64,000 bases of DNA from Lentisphaerota bacterium (GTDB lineage Bacteria; Verrucomicrobiota; Lentisphaeria; Victivallales; Victivallaceae). The DNA lies in NCBI GenBank assembly GCA_015061625.1, contig SUWG01000002.1, forward strand, positions 1 through 64,000. The letters run 5' to 3'. Below, one piece after another: positions 1 through 6,932 of this stretch. The notes beneath the pieces are model-generated. The model was not told where the DNA came from, did no database searches, and saw only the letters and a program-made list of their open reading frames with translations. The translations under genes were made by a program, and so were the position numbers. Position 1 is the stretch's first letter, and each line of letters opens with the position of its first letter.

Positions 1-421
1 TTTCATCGAAGTTGAATTTTTGAACTTTGCCTGACATTTGGAAAAAGGAAACATCTTTGAAACGGTAAAAAGATATCATTCTTTTTTGCGGATCAAAGAC
101 CATCAACGGGTGAAATTGCAGTTTTTTAAGTGTGTTCCTGTGCATAACAGATAAGCCGCCGACAAATGCAGATGCGGCTGCGATCCCGAGCAAAAGACAA
201 ATCCACTTGTTGATCGGGATCAGCATTATAAAACCAATGCAAAAGGGAATGATAAAAGCATAAACACAGTACCACCAGGTATTCTTTTTGCATTTGGTCG
301 CAATAAGAAATGTTTTGCCGGACCGCTTGCTTTGGCAAAGGGAATAAGTGGACATAAGTCTTTCCAGTTCATCAAATTCCTCTTCTGCGAAAAGCCTCCG
401 ATTCAATTTTATATCTGTCAT
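1..421 (-). CDS. Partial membrane protein, function unknown (3' end outside window)
   Basis: Reading the minus strand from the ATG at 419-421 gives an open frame of 140 codons that runs off the window edge. The product starts MTDIKLNRRLFAEEEF, then has two adjacent hydrophobic stretches (about residues 52-70 and 74-93) separated by a short polar NKW turn, so it is probably a two-helix membrane hairpin with cytoplasmic ends. The C-terminal part seen here is soluble and rich in Phe and Lys. A well-formed promoter lies upstream. I do not recognise the family; two-helix proteins of this kind are common and carry no specific functional clue. Confidence 0.6.
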   Translation of the reverse strand, partial: MTDIKLNRRLFAEEEFDELERLMSTYSLCQSKRSGKTFLIATKCKKNTWWYCVYAFIIPFCIGFIMLIPINKWICLLLGIAAASAFVGGLSVMHRNTLKKLQFHPLMVFDPQKRMISFYRFKDVSFFQMSGKVQKFNFDE

Positions 422-455
422 GGAATCATATCCCGGATATTTTACTGTTTTATGA

Positions 456-476
456 CTTATTGCCTGTGGCAATAAG
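456..476 (-). promoter_or_regulatory. 9-bp inverted repeat in leader (operator or hairpin)
   Basis: CTTATTGCC and GGCAATAAG form a perfect 9-bp inverted repeat around a 3-base centre. It sits just downstream of the -10 box of the partial membrane protein gene, where a repressor could block the start of transcription, or where a leader hairpin would form. Confidence 0.4.
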
Positions 477-486
477 CAATGACTAT

Positions 487-515
487 ACTATATCACTGTC
501 TGATCGTCATTACAA
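487..515 (-). promoter_or_regulatory. Promoter of the partial membrane protein gene
   Basis: On the minus strand TTGTAA (510-515) and TATAGT (487-492) are 17 bases apart. The start codon lies about 65 bases downstream. Confidence 0.55.
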
Positions 516-603
516 GCCAAGTAAAGGACTTATCAACGGTTTGTGTCATAACCCGGCAGAAAATCATAAAAAACAGAAAGACGGAATTGAAAAAACTATT
601 GTT

Positions 604-1024
604 CATCGGACACCGGCTCGGTTACATACATAGTATGCTCCCTCGCCGTTGCCTCTGTTTGACTTCGACCTTGCCGCATACTGCTTTGTAAAAAATCGAT
701 CAAGCCGTTGCAACGCAACGGCGCGACACCCCGCAAAAGAAAAACCCAGCGGGTGTTACTCCACTGGGCTTTTGCCAAGCTTTTTTCAAAAAGCGTTTTT
801 GCTTTGCATTGCGGGCAATCTCTTGTCAAACTATCGGACACCGGCTCGGTCACATACATAGTATGCTCCCTTGCCGTTGCCTCTGTTTGACTTCGACCTT
901 GCCTCGCACTGCTTCGCAAAAAAATCGATCAAGCCGTTGCAACGCAACGGCGCGACACCCCGTTTTTCTTTTGGTTACTTTTCTTTTTTCGTAAAAAGAA
1001 AAGTGACCGTGAAAAGAAAAGTGA
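604..1024 (-). repeat. Dispersed repeat array, left cluster (two copies, minus orientation)
   Basis: Two copies of a long intergenic repeat read on the minus strand. Each has the blocks GGGGTGTCGCGCCGTTGC, CGGCTTGATCGATTTTTT, GGCAAGGTCGAAGTCAAAC and GAGGGAGCATACTATGTATG. The short palindromic core CATACATAGTATG is at 625-637 and 853-865, 228 bases apart. The array begins right after the stop codon of the serine hydrolase with a T/A-rich hairpin (stem 974-988 with 993-1007) and a second half-copy of it (1012-1024). Four more copies lie at 5607-6500 in the opposite orientation. No gene is supported in this stretch; open frames through it are by-products of the repeat. Confidence 0.85.
740..768 (-). 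terminator. Terminator-like hairpin inside the repeat
   Basis: On the minus strand CCCAG (764-768) pairs with CTGGG (745-749), followed by TTTTT (740-744). The same hairpin recurs in the right-hand array. Confidence 0.5.
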
Positions 1025-2080
1025 CTACCAGAAGCGGGTGGGCAGATCGAGGGCGAGGGAGAGTCGATCACGGATGGGGTGATCGGGGTGGTTGGGAGAA
1101 AGACGGTTTTTAGTGAAAGCGAAGACGATTTTTTCGTCGGGCATATAGAATGCTTCAGATCCTGCGGCTCCGCCATGACCGATGAACATTCTGCGATCGT
1201 GGTCGGGACCGCGTAATACGACACCGAGGGCAAAACGGGTCCACTCGTGATCTTTTACCGGATCATCGGGAGAGCGGAAAAGTTTTCCGGTGGCAAAATC
1301 AAAGGTTTCTTCAGAGACGATATTTCCCGGCAGGTTGCTGTAAAATCCGGCAAGGCCTCTGGCGTTGGCGATGCCGTTGAATGAAGGAATACAGCAAACT
1401 TGAATTGCCGGATCATTCATAGTTGTTGCTTCCCATGCCGGACGATTGGGAATGCGAGAATCATCTATTGGTATAATGCGGTGCATTTGATCCTGGGGGA
1501 TGCCGAAAAATACAGAGTTTTCGACTCCGGCGATCTGGAGAACGTATTTTTTCAGTAAAAAGGGCAGGGGGAACCCGGTGGCCAATTCGAGTGTATGACC
1601 GAGCAACCAGGCAAATGTAAGAGGGTGATAATGGCATTTTTCGCCGGGCAGATTGCGCGGGGGCATGGCGGCGATCAGGCGGCACATATTTTCCCAATCG
1701 GTCAAATCCGGCTTACCGGAAGGAAGCAGATACATCCCGGCCCGGTGGGAAAGCAGATGCTCAATGGTGATCCCGGCTTTATCCGGCGCGGCAAATTCCT
1801 TCCAGTATTTGCCGACCGGATCTTGAAAAGAGATGATATCATTTTCCGCAAGAACCCATGCAAGGGCGGCCAAAAATGGTTTTCCGGAGGAAAATATAGG
1901 CAGGAGGTCATCTGTTGAACACGGGGTGTTGTATTGATCCCGGTAACCGGATGCCAGATCAATGACGATTTTTCCGTGGTCGATGATGCATAATTGACAG
2001 GCATTTTCGTTACCGTTGGCAATTTCGCTGTCGAGAATATGTTGCAATACCGGGCGCAGGGAATTCCAATTTCTATTCAT
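1025..2080 (-). CDS. Serine hydrolase, class C beta-lactamase/esterase family
   Basis: A 351-residue protein of the beta-lactamase/transpeptidase-like fold. The catalytic SxxK is S64-S65-G66-K67, EHLLSHRAGM follows as in family VIII esterases and class C enzymes, and the C-terminal FIGHGGAAG is the HGG version of the KTG box. No signal peptide is visible, so it is probably a cytoplasmic carboxylesterase or D-amino-acid peptidase rather than a periplasmic beta-lactamase; the substrate cannot be read from sequence. It starts 9 bases after rsmA and is the last gene of the zinc-ribbon/rsmA operon. Its stop codon directly abuts the left repeat array. Confidence 0.85.
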   Translation of the reverse strand: MNRNWNSLRPVLQHILDSEIANGNENACQLCIIDHGKIVIDLASGYRDQYNTPCSTDDLLPIFSSGKPFLAALAWVLAENDIISFQDPVGKYWKEFAAPDKAGITIEHLLSHRAGMYLLPSGKPDLTDWENMCRLIAAMPPRNLPGEKCHYHPLTFAWLLGHTLELATGFPLPFLLKKYVLQIAGVENSVFFGIPQDQMHRIIPIDDSRIPNRPAWEATTMNDPAIQVCCIPSFNGIANARGLAGFYSNLPGNIVSEETFDFATGKLFRSPDDPVKDHEWTRFALGVVLRGPDHDRRMFIGHGGAAGSEAFYMPDEKIVFAFTKNRLSPNHPDHPIRDRLSLALDLPTRFW

Positions 2081-2089
2081 AGCAAAACT

Positions 2090-2947
2090 TCAACCTTTGA
2101 TATTGATTATCCCGGCATTTGCAGTGGCAGTTGCCAGTTGTATGAATTCGGCAACGGAGAGTTTGTCCGGGCGCAATTCGGTGGAAAATCCGCATGAATC
2201 CAGAATTTTGGCGGCGGTATCTTTGCTGCCGCAAATCTGTCCGAGAATTTTGCCGATTTGTTTACGGCGTTGATTGAAAAGGTTTCTGACCAACGGAGTG
2301 AAAATCTTTTCCACAGTCTCCGGTAATTCCGGGCGTTGAGAAGCTAATTTGAATGAAACGAGTGCTGAATCGACTTCCGGCGGCGGGCAGAATACCTGTG
2401 GCGGTACGATTTTGTCGATCGCCACATCATAAAGCAGTTGGGTGCGGACTGACAGTGCGCCATAGGCTTTGGTACCGGGGGAGGCGGCGAGCCGTTCCCC
2501 CATCTCTTTTTGCAGCATGAAAAACATACTTGACGGCGGATTATGGCACTCCAGCATTCTGGCAATAAAGACGGAACTTATTGCATAAGGCAGGTTCGCT
2601 ACGGCGCGGTAGGTGGTGCCAGCGGGAAAAAGTTCGTTGAAGTCAACTTTACAGGCATCGGCTTCGATCAATGTGAAATTGGGCGCATCAGCAAATTTTT
2701 TCCGCAGAAATCCAGCCAGCCGGTGATCGAATTCAATAGCAGTTACATTGAATTTGGCGGCAACCATTTTTTCGGTCAATGCGCCGAATCCGGGGCCGAC
2801 TTCCAGAACATTTTCATTTGTTTGCGCACCGCAATTACGGACGATCCATTCCAGCAGATTGGCATCGAGCAAAAAGTTCTGTCCCAATCCCCGGCCGGGG
2901 CGCATACCGAGCGATTCCAGAGCGGAAATAAGTTCTTTTTTATTCAT
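2090..2947 (-). CDS. rsmA: 16S rRNA dimethyladenosine transferase RsmA (KsgA)
   Basis: Dimethylates two adjacent adenines in the 3'-terminal hairpin of 16S rRNA, using S-adenosylmethionine, late in 30S subunit maturation. The SAM-binding loop is LEVGPGFGALT (residues 48-58) and the catalytic NLPY is at 118-121; the N-terminal GLGQNFLLD motif is characteristic. The start at 2947 (MNKKELISAL, 285 residues) is chosen over an upstream ATG because the homologous region starts here and this ATG lies 2 bases after the stop of the zinc-ribbon gene. Translational coupling is likely. Confidence 0.95.
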   Translation of the reverse strand: MNKKELISALESLGMRPGRGLGQNFLLDANLLEWIVRNCGAQTNENVLEVGPGFGALTEKMVAAKFNVTAIEFDHRLAGFLRKKFADAPNFTLIEADACKVDFNELFPAGTTYRAVANLPYAISSVFIARMLECHNPPSSMFFMLQKEMGERLAASPGTKAYGALSVRTQLLYDVAIDKIVPPQVFCPPPEVDSALVSFKLASQRPELPETVEKIFTPLVRNLFNQRRKQIGKILGQICGSKDTAAKILDSCGFSTELRPDKLSVAEFIQLATATANAGIINIKG

Positions 2948-2949
2948 GA

Positions 2950-3183
2950 TCAGTGTTTCCCGCATCCGCAACTGCCGCTGCAGCAGTGACCGGCTGACGG
3001 ACATTGCTCCATCATGCCGCAGTGAGTTTTTGATTTGCCATCAGCGATCGAACCAATCAGACTCGGTTGTTTTTCCAATTCAGTTTCGCCGCATTCAGGA
3101 CATTCGGCCGGTGAATCAAAACGTGACAGGAGCAATTCAAAATCTGCCCCGCAACCGGGACAATGATAACGGAATATCGGCAT
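2950..3183 (-). CDS. FmdB-type zinc-ribbon protein
   Basis: A 77-residue protein starting MPIFRYHCPGCGADFE, the typical FmdB putative regulatory domain: CPGC (about 8-11) and CPEC (about 33-36) make a four-cysteine zinc ribbon. A second cysteine- and histidine-rich tail (CGMMEQC, HCCSGSCGCGKH) may bind metal too. Family members are short zinc-binding proteins of poorly defined role. It is first in the operon with rsmA and the serine hydrolase, and its promoter is divergent from that of the histidine kinase. Confidence 0.85.
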   Translation of the reverse strand: MPIFRYHCPGCGADFELLLSRFDSPAECPECGETELEKQPSLIGSIADGKSKTHCGMMEQCPSAGHCCSGSCGCGKH

Positions 3184-3201
3184 GACAGAAAACCTTTGCA
3201 G

Positions 3202-3230
3202 TTGAAATTTTTCCCAATGTATACTATATT
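3202..3230 (+). promoter_or_regulatory. Promoter of the histidine kinase gene
   Basis: TTGAAA (3202-3207), 17 bases, TATATT (3225-3230), the sequence that recurs as the consensus through this window. Confidence 0.7.
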
Positions 3231-3246
3231 AACTGAACAACAGTAT

Positions 3247-3275
3247 AATATAGCACCAAAAACCGGGGTTGTAAA
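3247..3275 (-). promoter_or_regulatory. Promoter of the zinc-ribbon/rsmA/serine hydrolase operon
   Basis: Minus-strand TTTACA (3270-3275), 17 bases, TATATT (3247-3252). It starts directly at the start codon of the divergent histidine kinase gene, whose leader it occupies. Confidence 0.6.
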
Positions 3276-4430
3276 ATGGCCGGACGTAAAAAATTTTTTG
3301 ACCGTTTGAGTGAACGTTTTGAGTCGTTGGATGCGACCAGCCGCCAGGCAGGTTTGGCGTTGCTGATGAAAGAACGCGGTTTTTTTGAAACGGTTTTCAA
3401 CTGTATTGAGGATGGTATTCTGGTGATCGATCACGAATTACATCTGCGTTATTTCAACCGTGCCGCCAAAGAGTTGCTCGGTCTGCCGGAAAATACCTCA
3501 AATTTGCGGCTCAATCAACTTCTGCCTGATGTCGATTGGCAGCAGATATTACCGGAAGATGCCGGCAGTTGGAATCGCACAACCCGGCAGGAGTTGCAGA
3601 TTTTTTATCCGGAATTGCGTTTTTTGCAATTTTATCTTGCGCCGTTGGGAAATGATGCCGGAGCCACCGTCATTCTGCGTGATGTGACCGAGAGCCGCCG
3701 CCGTGCCACCAGTGATTTGGAGCGGGAAACCGTCAAGGCCGTATCCCATCTGGCTGCCGGAGTCGCTCACGAAATCGGAAATCCTCTGAATTGTCTTTCA
3801 ATGAATCTGCAGTTGCTTGAACGCGGTTTGGATGACCCCGATGAGCCGCTTGCTCCTTTGGAAGCGATCCGGATGATCCGGCGGTGTGAAAGCGAAGTTG
3901 AGCGGCTGGATAGCATCATTCACTCGTTTTTGACTGCTATCCGTCCTGGGAAGGCCGATTTTATGCCGGTCGATTTGCGGGAAACTGTCTTTGATGTACT
4001 TAATTTTATGCGCCCGGAAATCGAAGCAAGGCGGGTGAGCGTCAAATGTCAATGGGATGGCGGAAGTCAACAGATTTCCGGTGATGCCGCTCAACTCAAA
4101 CAGGCATTTTATAATATTATCCGCAATGCGGTTCAGGCGATGAGCAACGGCGGCGTGCTGGAAATTTTCGGCTATTCAACGGCAGAATTCCGCGTATTGG
4201 AGTTTTCGGATTCCGGTCGGGGGATGTCTCCGGATGATTTGCGGGAAATGTTTGTGCCTTTCCGGACTACCAAGGCAGGCGGCAACGGGATCGGTACGAT
4301 GATCATTGAACGCGTGTGCCGTGAACACGGCGCAGAATTCGGAGTCGTTTCCGCCGAAGAAAGAGGAACCGTTTTTCAACTCAAATTTCCCAATGGACGC
4401 CGACGGATGCGGATGCTGCCCGGAAATTGA
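3276..4430 (+). CDS. PAS-domain sensor histidine kinase (NtrB-like)
   Basis: A 384-residue cytoplasmic kinase without membrane segments. A PAS domain covers about residues 36-135 (GILVIDHELHLRYFNRAAKELLG is its start). The dimerisation/phosphoacceptor box AAGVAHEIGNPLN carries H165. The ATPase domain follows with the N box NIIRNAVQAM (N284), the G1 box DSGRGM (312-317), an F-box-like MFVPFRTTK and the G2 box GNGIG (336-340). This order resembles NtrB/AtoS-type kinases, which usually act on sigma54 activators. No response regulator gene lies next to it, so the partner must be encoded elsewhere. Confidence 0.9.
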   Translation: MAGRKKFFDRLSERFESLDATSRQAGLALLMKERGFFETVFNCIEDGILVIDHELHLRYFNRAAKELLGLPENTSNLRLNQLLPDVDWQQILPEDAGSWNRTTRQELQIFYPELRFLQFYLAPLGNDAGATVILRDVTESRRRATSDLERETVKAVSHLAAGVAHEIGNPLNCLSMNLQLLERGLDDPDEPLAPLEAIRMIRRCESEVERLDSIIHSFLTAIRPGKADFMPVDLRETVFDVLNFMRPEIEARRVSVKCQWDGGSQQISGDAAQLKQAFYNIIRNAVQAMSNGGVLEIFGYSTAEFRVLEFSDSGRGMSPDDLREMFVPFRTTKAGGNGIGTMIIERVCREHGAEFGVVSAEERGTVFQLKFPNGRRRMRMLPGN

Positions 4431-4451
4431 CAGATTTAGTCGTAAAGTGAG

Positions 4452-4479
4452 TTGTTTTTATTACTTTGTGTGTTATATT
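4452..4479 (+). promoter_or_regulatory. Promoter of the PfkB kinase gene
   Basis: TTGTTT (4452-4457), 16 bases, TATATT (4474-4479), about 48 bases before the ATG, with AAAAAGGAAAA as ribosome binding site. Confidence 0.6.
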
Positions 4480-4526
4480 ATCAAAGTTGAACCTTGTAAC
4501 AACATTTAACAAAAAGGAAAATCATC

Positions 4527-5606
4527 ATGGCTATTGAACTTAAAAAAGATGCCGCTTACGCATTGCTTGTCCCGACCAGTATGGGGGTCCGTTTGACTCC
4601 GGTCAATGGTCAACCATTTCATTGCAGCGATACTTTTCAAATGCAGGTGACCAGTGCTGAAACCAACGTGGCCAGCATTGCCTCTTATCTCGGTTTGAAA
4701 GTCAAAGTTTTGACTGCTTTCGTTAAAGACAGTCCGGTTGCCCGCATGATCAAAGATAACCTCGCCGGTCGTCATATGGATTATGAAGGCCCGGAAATCG
4801 AGCAGGGCGGCCCCTGGGGCTATCGTCACCAGTTCAACCTCGCCGACAGCGGTTACGGCAGCCGCGGCCCGCGTGTCCAGAATGACCGGGCCGGTGAAGT
4901 CGGTCGTCTGCTCAATGTCAAGTATTTTGATCTCGACCGTATTTTCGGTCAGGAAGGTGTGCAGATCGTCCACCTTTCCGGTTTGATTGCTTCCATGAGT
5001 CCGGATACCAGTAAATTCTGTCTGGAATTAGCGCGCGCAGCCAAAAAATACGGCACCAAAATCAGTTTCGACCTCAACTACCGTGCCTCTTTCTGGAAGG
5101 GCCGCGAAGAAGAATTAAGTGCTATTTTTGCTGAAATCGCTTCTCTTTCCGATATCCTTATCGGTAACGAAGAAGACTTCCAGCTCTGCTTGAAAATTCA
5201 GGGCCCCGAAGCCGGTGGTAAAGGTATCTCCGCCAAAATCGACAGTTTCAAAGAGATGGTTGAACGCGTTAAAGCTGCCTATCCCAACGCTGTTGCTTTC
5301 GCCACCACTCTGCGTCAGGTCATCAATACCAACGCCCACCTCTGGGGAGCTATCACCAATGTCGATGGTGTCTGGCAGGTCGTTGAACCCCGCGAAATCC
5401 ATGTGCTTGACCGTATCGGCGGCGGTGACGGTTTCGTCGGCGGTTTCCTTTACAGCATCCTTCGTGGCTGGGAACCGGAAAAATGGACTCAATTCGGTTG
5501 GGCTACCGGTGCATTGGCCACCACTCATCTCACAGATTACGCCCAGCCCGCTGACGAAGAACAGGTCTGGAGCATCTGGAACGGCAACGCCCGTGTCAAA
5601 CGCTGA
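4527..5606 (+). CDS. PfkB-family sugar kinase, probably 2-keto-3-deoxygluconate kinase type
   Basis: A 359-residue ribokinase-fold kinase that transfers phosphate from ATP to a sugar or sugar acid. The C-terminal PfkB signature DRIGGGDGFVGGF carries the catalytic base D301 and the anion hole GGGD. The sugar-binding half has the NVA segment (47-49) and FDLNYR (181-186), as in KDG kinases and fructokinases. The substrate remains open. Codon use is markedly more C-ending than in neighbouring genes (CTC, GCC, AAC, GTC), which suggests strong expression. The gene has its own promoter and is followed at its stop codon by the right repeat array. Confidence 0.88.
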   Translation: MAIELKKDAAYALLVPTSMGVRLTPVNGQPFHCSDTFQMQVTSAETNVASIASYLGLKVKVLTAFVKDSPVARMIKDNLAGRHMDYEGPEIEQGGPWGYRHQFNLADSGYGSRGPRVQNDRAGEVGRLLNVKYFDLDRIFGQEGVQIVHLSGLIASMSPDTSKFCLELARAAKKYGTKISFDLNYRASFWKGREEELSAIFAEIASLSDILIGNEEDFQLCLKIQGPEAGGKGISAKIDSFKEMVERVKAAYPNAVAFATTLRQVINTNAHLWGAITNVDGVWQVVEPREIHVLDRIGGGDGFVGGFLYSILRGWEPEKWTQFGWATGALATTHLTDYAQPADEEQVWSIWNGNARVKR

Positions 5607-5640
5607 GTTACTTTTCTTTTCACGGGAAAAGAAAAGTAAC
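5607..5640 (+). terminator. Perfect 14-bp hairpin directly after the kinase stop codon
   Basis: GTTACTTTTCTTTT (5607-5620) pairs perfectly with AAAAGAAAAGTAAC (5627-5640) around CACGGG. It starts at the first base after the TGA. There is no U-tract, so it may act as a 3'-end stabiliser or as an end structure of the repeat rather than as a classical terminator. Confidence 0.55.
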
Positions 5641-5846
5641 CAAAAGAAAAGCGGGGTGTCGCGCCGCTCCGTTGTCGCGGCTTGATCGATTTTTTTTGCG
5701 AAGCAGTGTGAGGCAAGGTCGAAGTCAAACAGAGGCAACGGCGAGGGAGCATACTATGTATGTGACCGAGCCGATGTCCGATAGTTTGACAAGAGATTGC
5801 CCACAATGCAAAGCAAAAACGCTTTTTGAGAAAAACTTGGCAAAAG

Positions 5847-5875
5847 CCCAGTGGAGTAACACCCGCTGGGTTTTT
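5847..5875 (+). terminator. Terminator-like hairpin inside the repeat
   Basis: CCCAG (5847-5851) pairs with CTGGG (5866-5870), followed by TTTTTC. This is the plus-strand version of the hairpin at 740-768. Confidence 0.5.
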
Positions 5876-6665
5876 CTTTTGCGGGGTGTCGCGCCGTTGC
5901 GTTGCAGCGGCTTGATCGATTTATTTTTCACAAAGCAGTATGCGGCAAGGAAAGATGTCAAACAGAGGCAACGGCGAGGGAGCATACTATGTATGTAACC
6001 GAGCCGGTGTTCGATAGTTTGGCAAGAAATTGCCCATAATGCAAAGTAAAAAACGGGGTACGGGGGCGCAGCCCCTGTAAAGGGCGACAGCCAGCAAGAG
6101 TCAAAACACACCGCGGCCTTTTTGCGAAGCAGTGCGAGGCAAGGTCGAAGTCAAACAGAGACAACGGCGAGGGAGCATACTATGTATGTAACCGAGCCGG
6201 TGTCCGATAGTTTGGCAAGAGATTGCCCATAATGCAAAGTAAAAAACGGGGTACGGGGGCGCAGCCCCTGTAAAGGGCGACAGCCCGCAAGAGTCAAAAC
6301 ACACAGCGGCCTTTTTGCGAAGCAGTGCGAGGCAAGGTCGAAGTCAAACAGAGGCAACGGCGAGGGAGCATACTATGTATGTAACCGAGCCGGTGTCCGA
6401 TAGTTTGACAAGAGATTGCCCGCAATGCAAAGCAAAAACGCTTTTTGAAAAAAGCTTGGCAAAACTCAGTGGAGTAACACCCTCTGGTTTTCCTTTTTTT
6501 TTAATTCGGATTCGGCTCCGGTATATCGTCACTATTCAGACGGATTTATCTCAATGCTCCTTCGGAAGTAAAAACATCAATGCCCCATTATCTTAAAATA
6601 TAGAACAACAGAAATGTTTTTTTAAATAAAATCAATTTATTTTGCAATTTATTTTTAAAAACATC

Positions 6666-6693
6666 TTGAAAAATAAATATTTCAGTGTATATT
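6666..6693 (+). promoter_or_regulatory. Promoter of a short leader transcript
   Basis: TTGAAA (6666-6671), 16 bases, TATATT (6688-6693). It lies too far upstream to be needed only for lacI, which has its own promoter at 6849, and points at the short ORF and GC hairpin that follow. Confidence 0.55.
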
Positions 6694-6722
6694 GAATCTT
6701 GTAAGCAAGCCGAGGAGTAATT

Positions 6723-6800
6723 GTGAAGAGGCCCGCCCGCATCATCCCCCTTGGGTGCGGGCGGGTCTTCGGCTGCATGATGATATTGTTTTTCTGTTAA
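6723..6800 (+). CDS. Possible 25-residue small or leader peptide
   Basis: A GTG at 6723 is preceded at 5 bases by a strong ribosome binding site GAGGAG (6712-6717) and opens a 25-codon frame ending in TAA at 6798-6800. The product starts MKRPARIIPLGCGR and ends in a hydrophobic MMILFFC, so it could be a tiny membrane peptide. Its codons form a very stable GC hairpin: CCCGCCCGCA (6732-6741) with TGCGGGCGGG (6756-6765), extended by GAAGA/TCTTC. Translation through such a hairpin is typical of leader-peptide control, but the whole element could instead be a structured RNA. No homologue is known to me. Confidence 0.35.
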   Translation: MKRPARIIPLGCGRVFGCMMILFFC

Positions 6801-6848
6801 AATCCCGATTCCCCCGCAAAATATTTACAGATATTTTTTGTTAACAGT

Positions 6849-6877
6849 TTGCATTTTTTCAGATCAAGCATTATTGT
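6849..6877 (+). promoter_or_regulatory. Promoter of the LacI/DUF4434/DUF4838 operon
   Basis: TTGCAT (6849-6854), 17 bases, TATTGT (6872-6877). The operator palindrome begins 11 bases downstream of the -10 box. Confidence 0.6.
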
Positions 6878-6888
6878 AAAATGTAATT

Positions 6889-6918
6889 GAAAACTGGTTC
6901 AACGTTGAATCAGTTTTC
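6889..6918 (+). promoter_or_regulatory. 30-bp palindromic operator, probably for the LacI regulator that follows
   Basis: The arms GAAAACTGGTTCAAC and GTTGAATCAGTTTTC match in 14 of 15 positions, centred on AACGTT. It spans the likely start of transcription and ends 14 bases before the regulator's ATG, the standard place for autorepression by a LacI-type dimer. Confidence 0.7.
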
Positions 6919-6932
6919 CGAATGGGGGTTTT

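Larger units (their letters stand above)
5607..6500 (+). repeat. Dispersed repeat array, right cluster (four copies, plus orientation)
   Basis: Four copies of the repeat also seen at 604-1024, here in plus orientation. The core CATACTATGTATG is at 5750-5762, 5983-5995, 6176-6188 and 6369-6381, that is 233, 193 and 193 bases apart. Two spacers carry an extra block with the hairpin GGGGCGCAGCCCC (in 6051-6110 and 6245-6300), making an almost exact 193-bp direct duplication. The last copy decays into CTCAGTGGAGTAACACC and a T-rich end. No gene is supported: the reading frame open in some copies (DCPQCKAK) is broken by TAA in the second and third copies. Confidence 0.88.

Noticed and set aside
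596-919. Open frame of 107 codons (and similar frames at 5672-5998 and 6315-6596) as a protein gene
   Set aside because: It lies fully in the dispersed repeat, other copies carry a stop in the same frame, and no ribosome binding site or family is recognisable.
5607-6500. CRISPR array
   Set aside because: The repeated units are about 193-233 bases long with no constant short repeat separated by unique spacers, and no cas gene is present.
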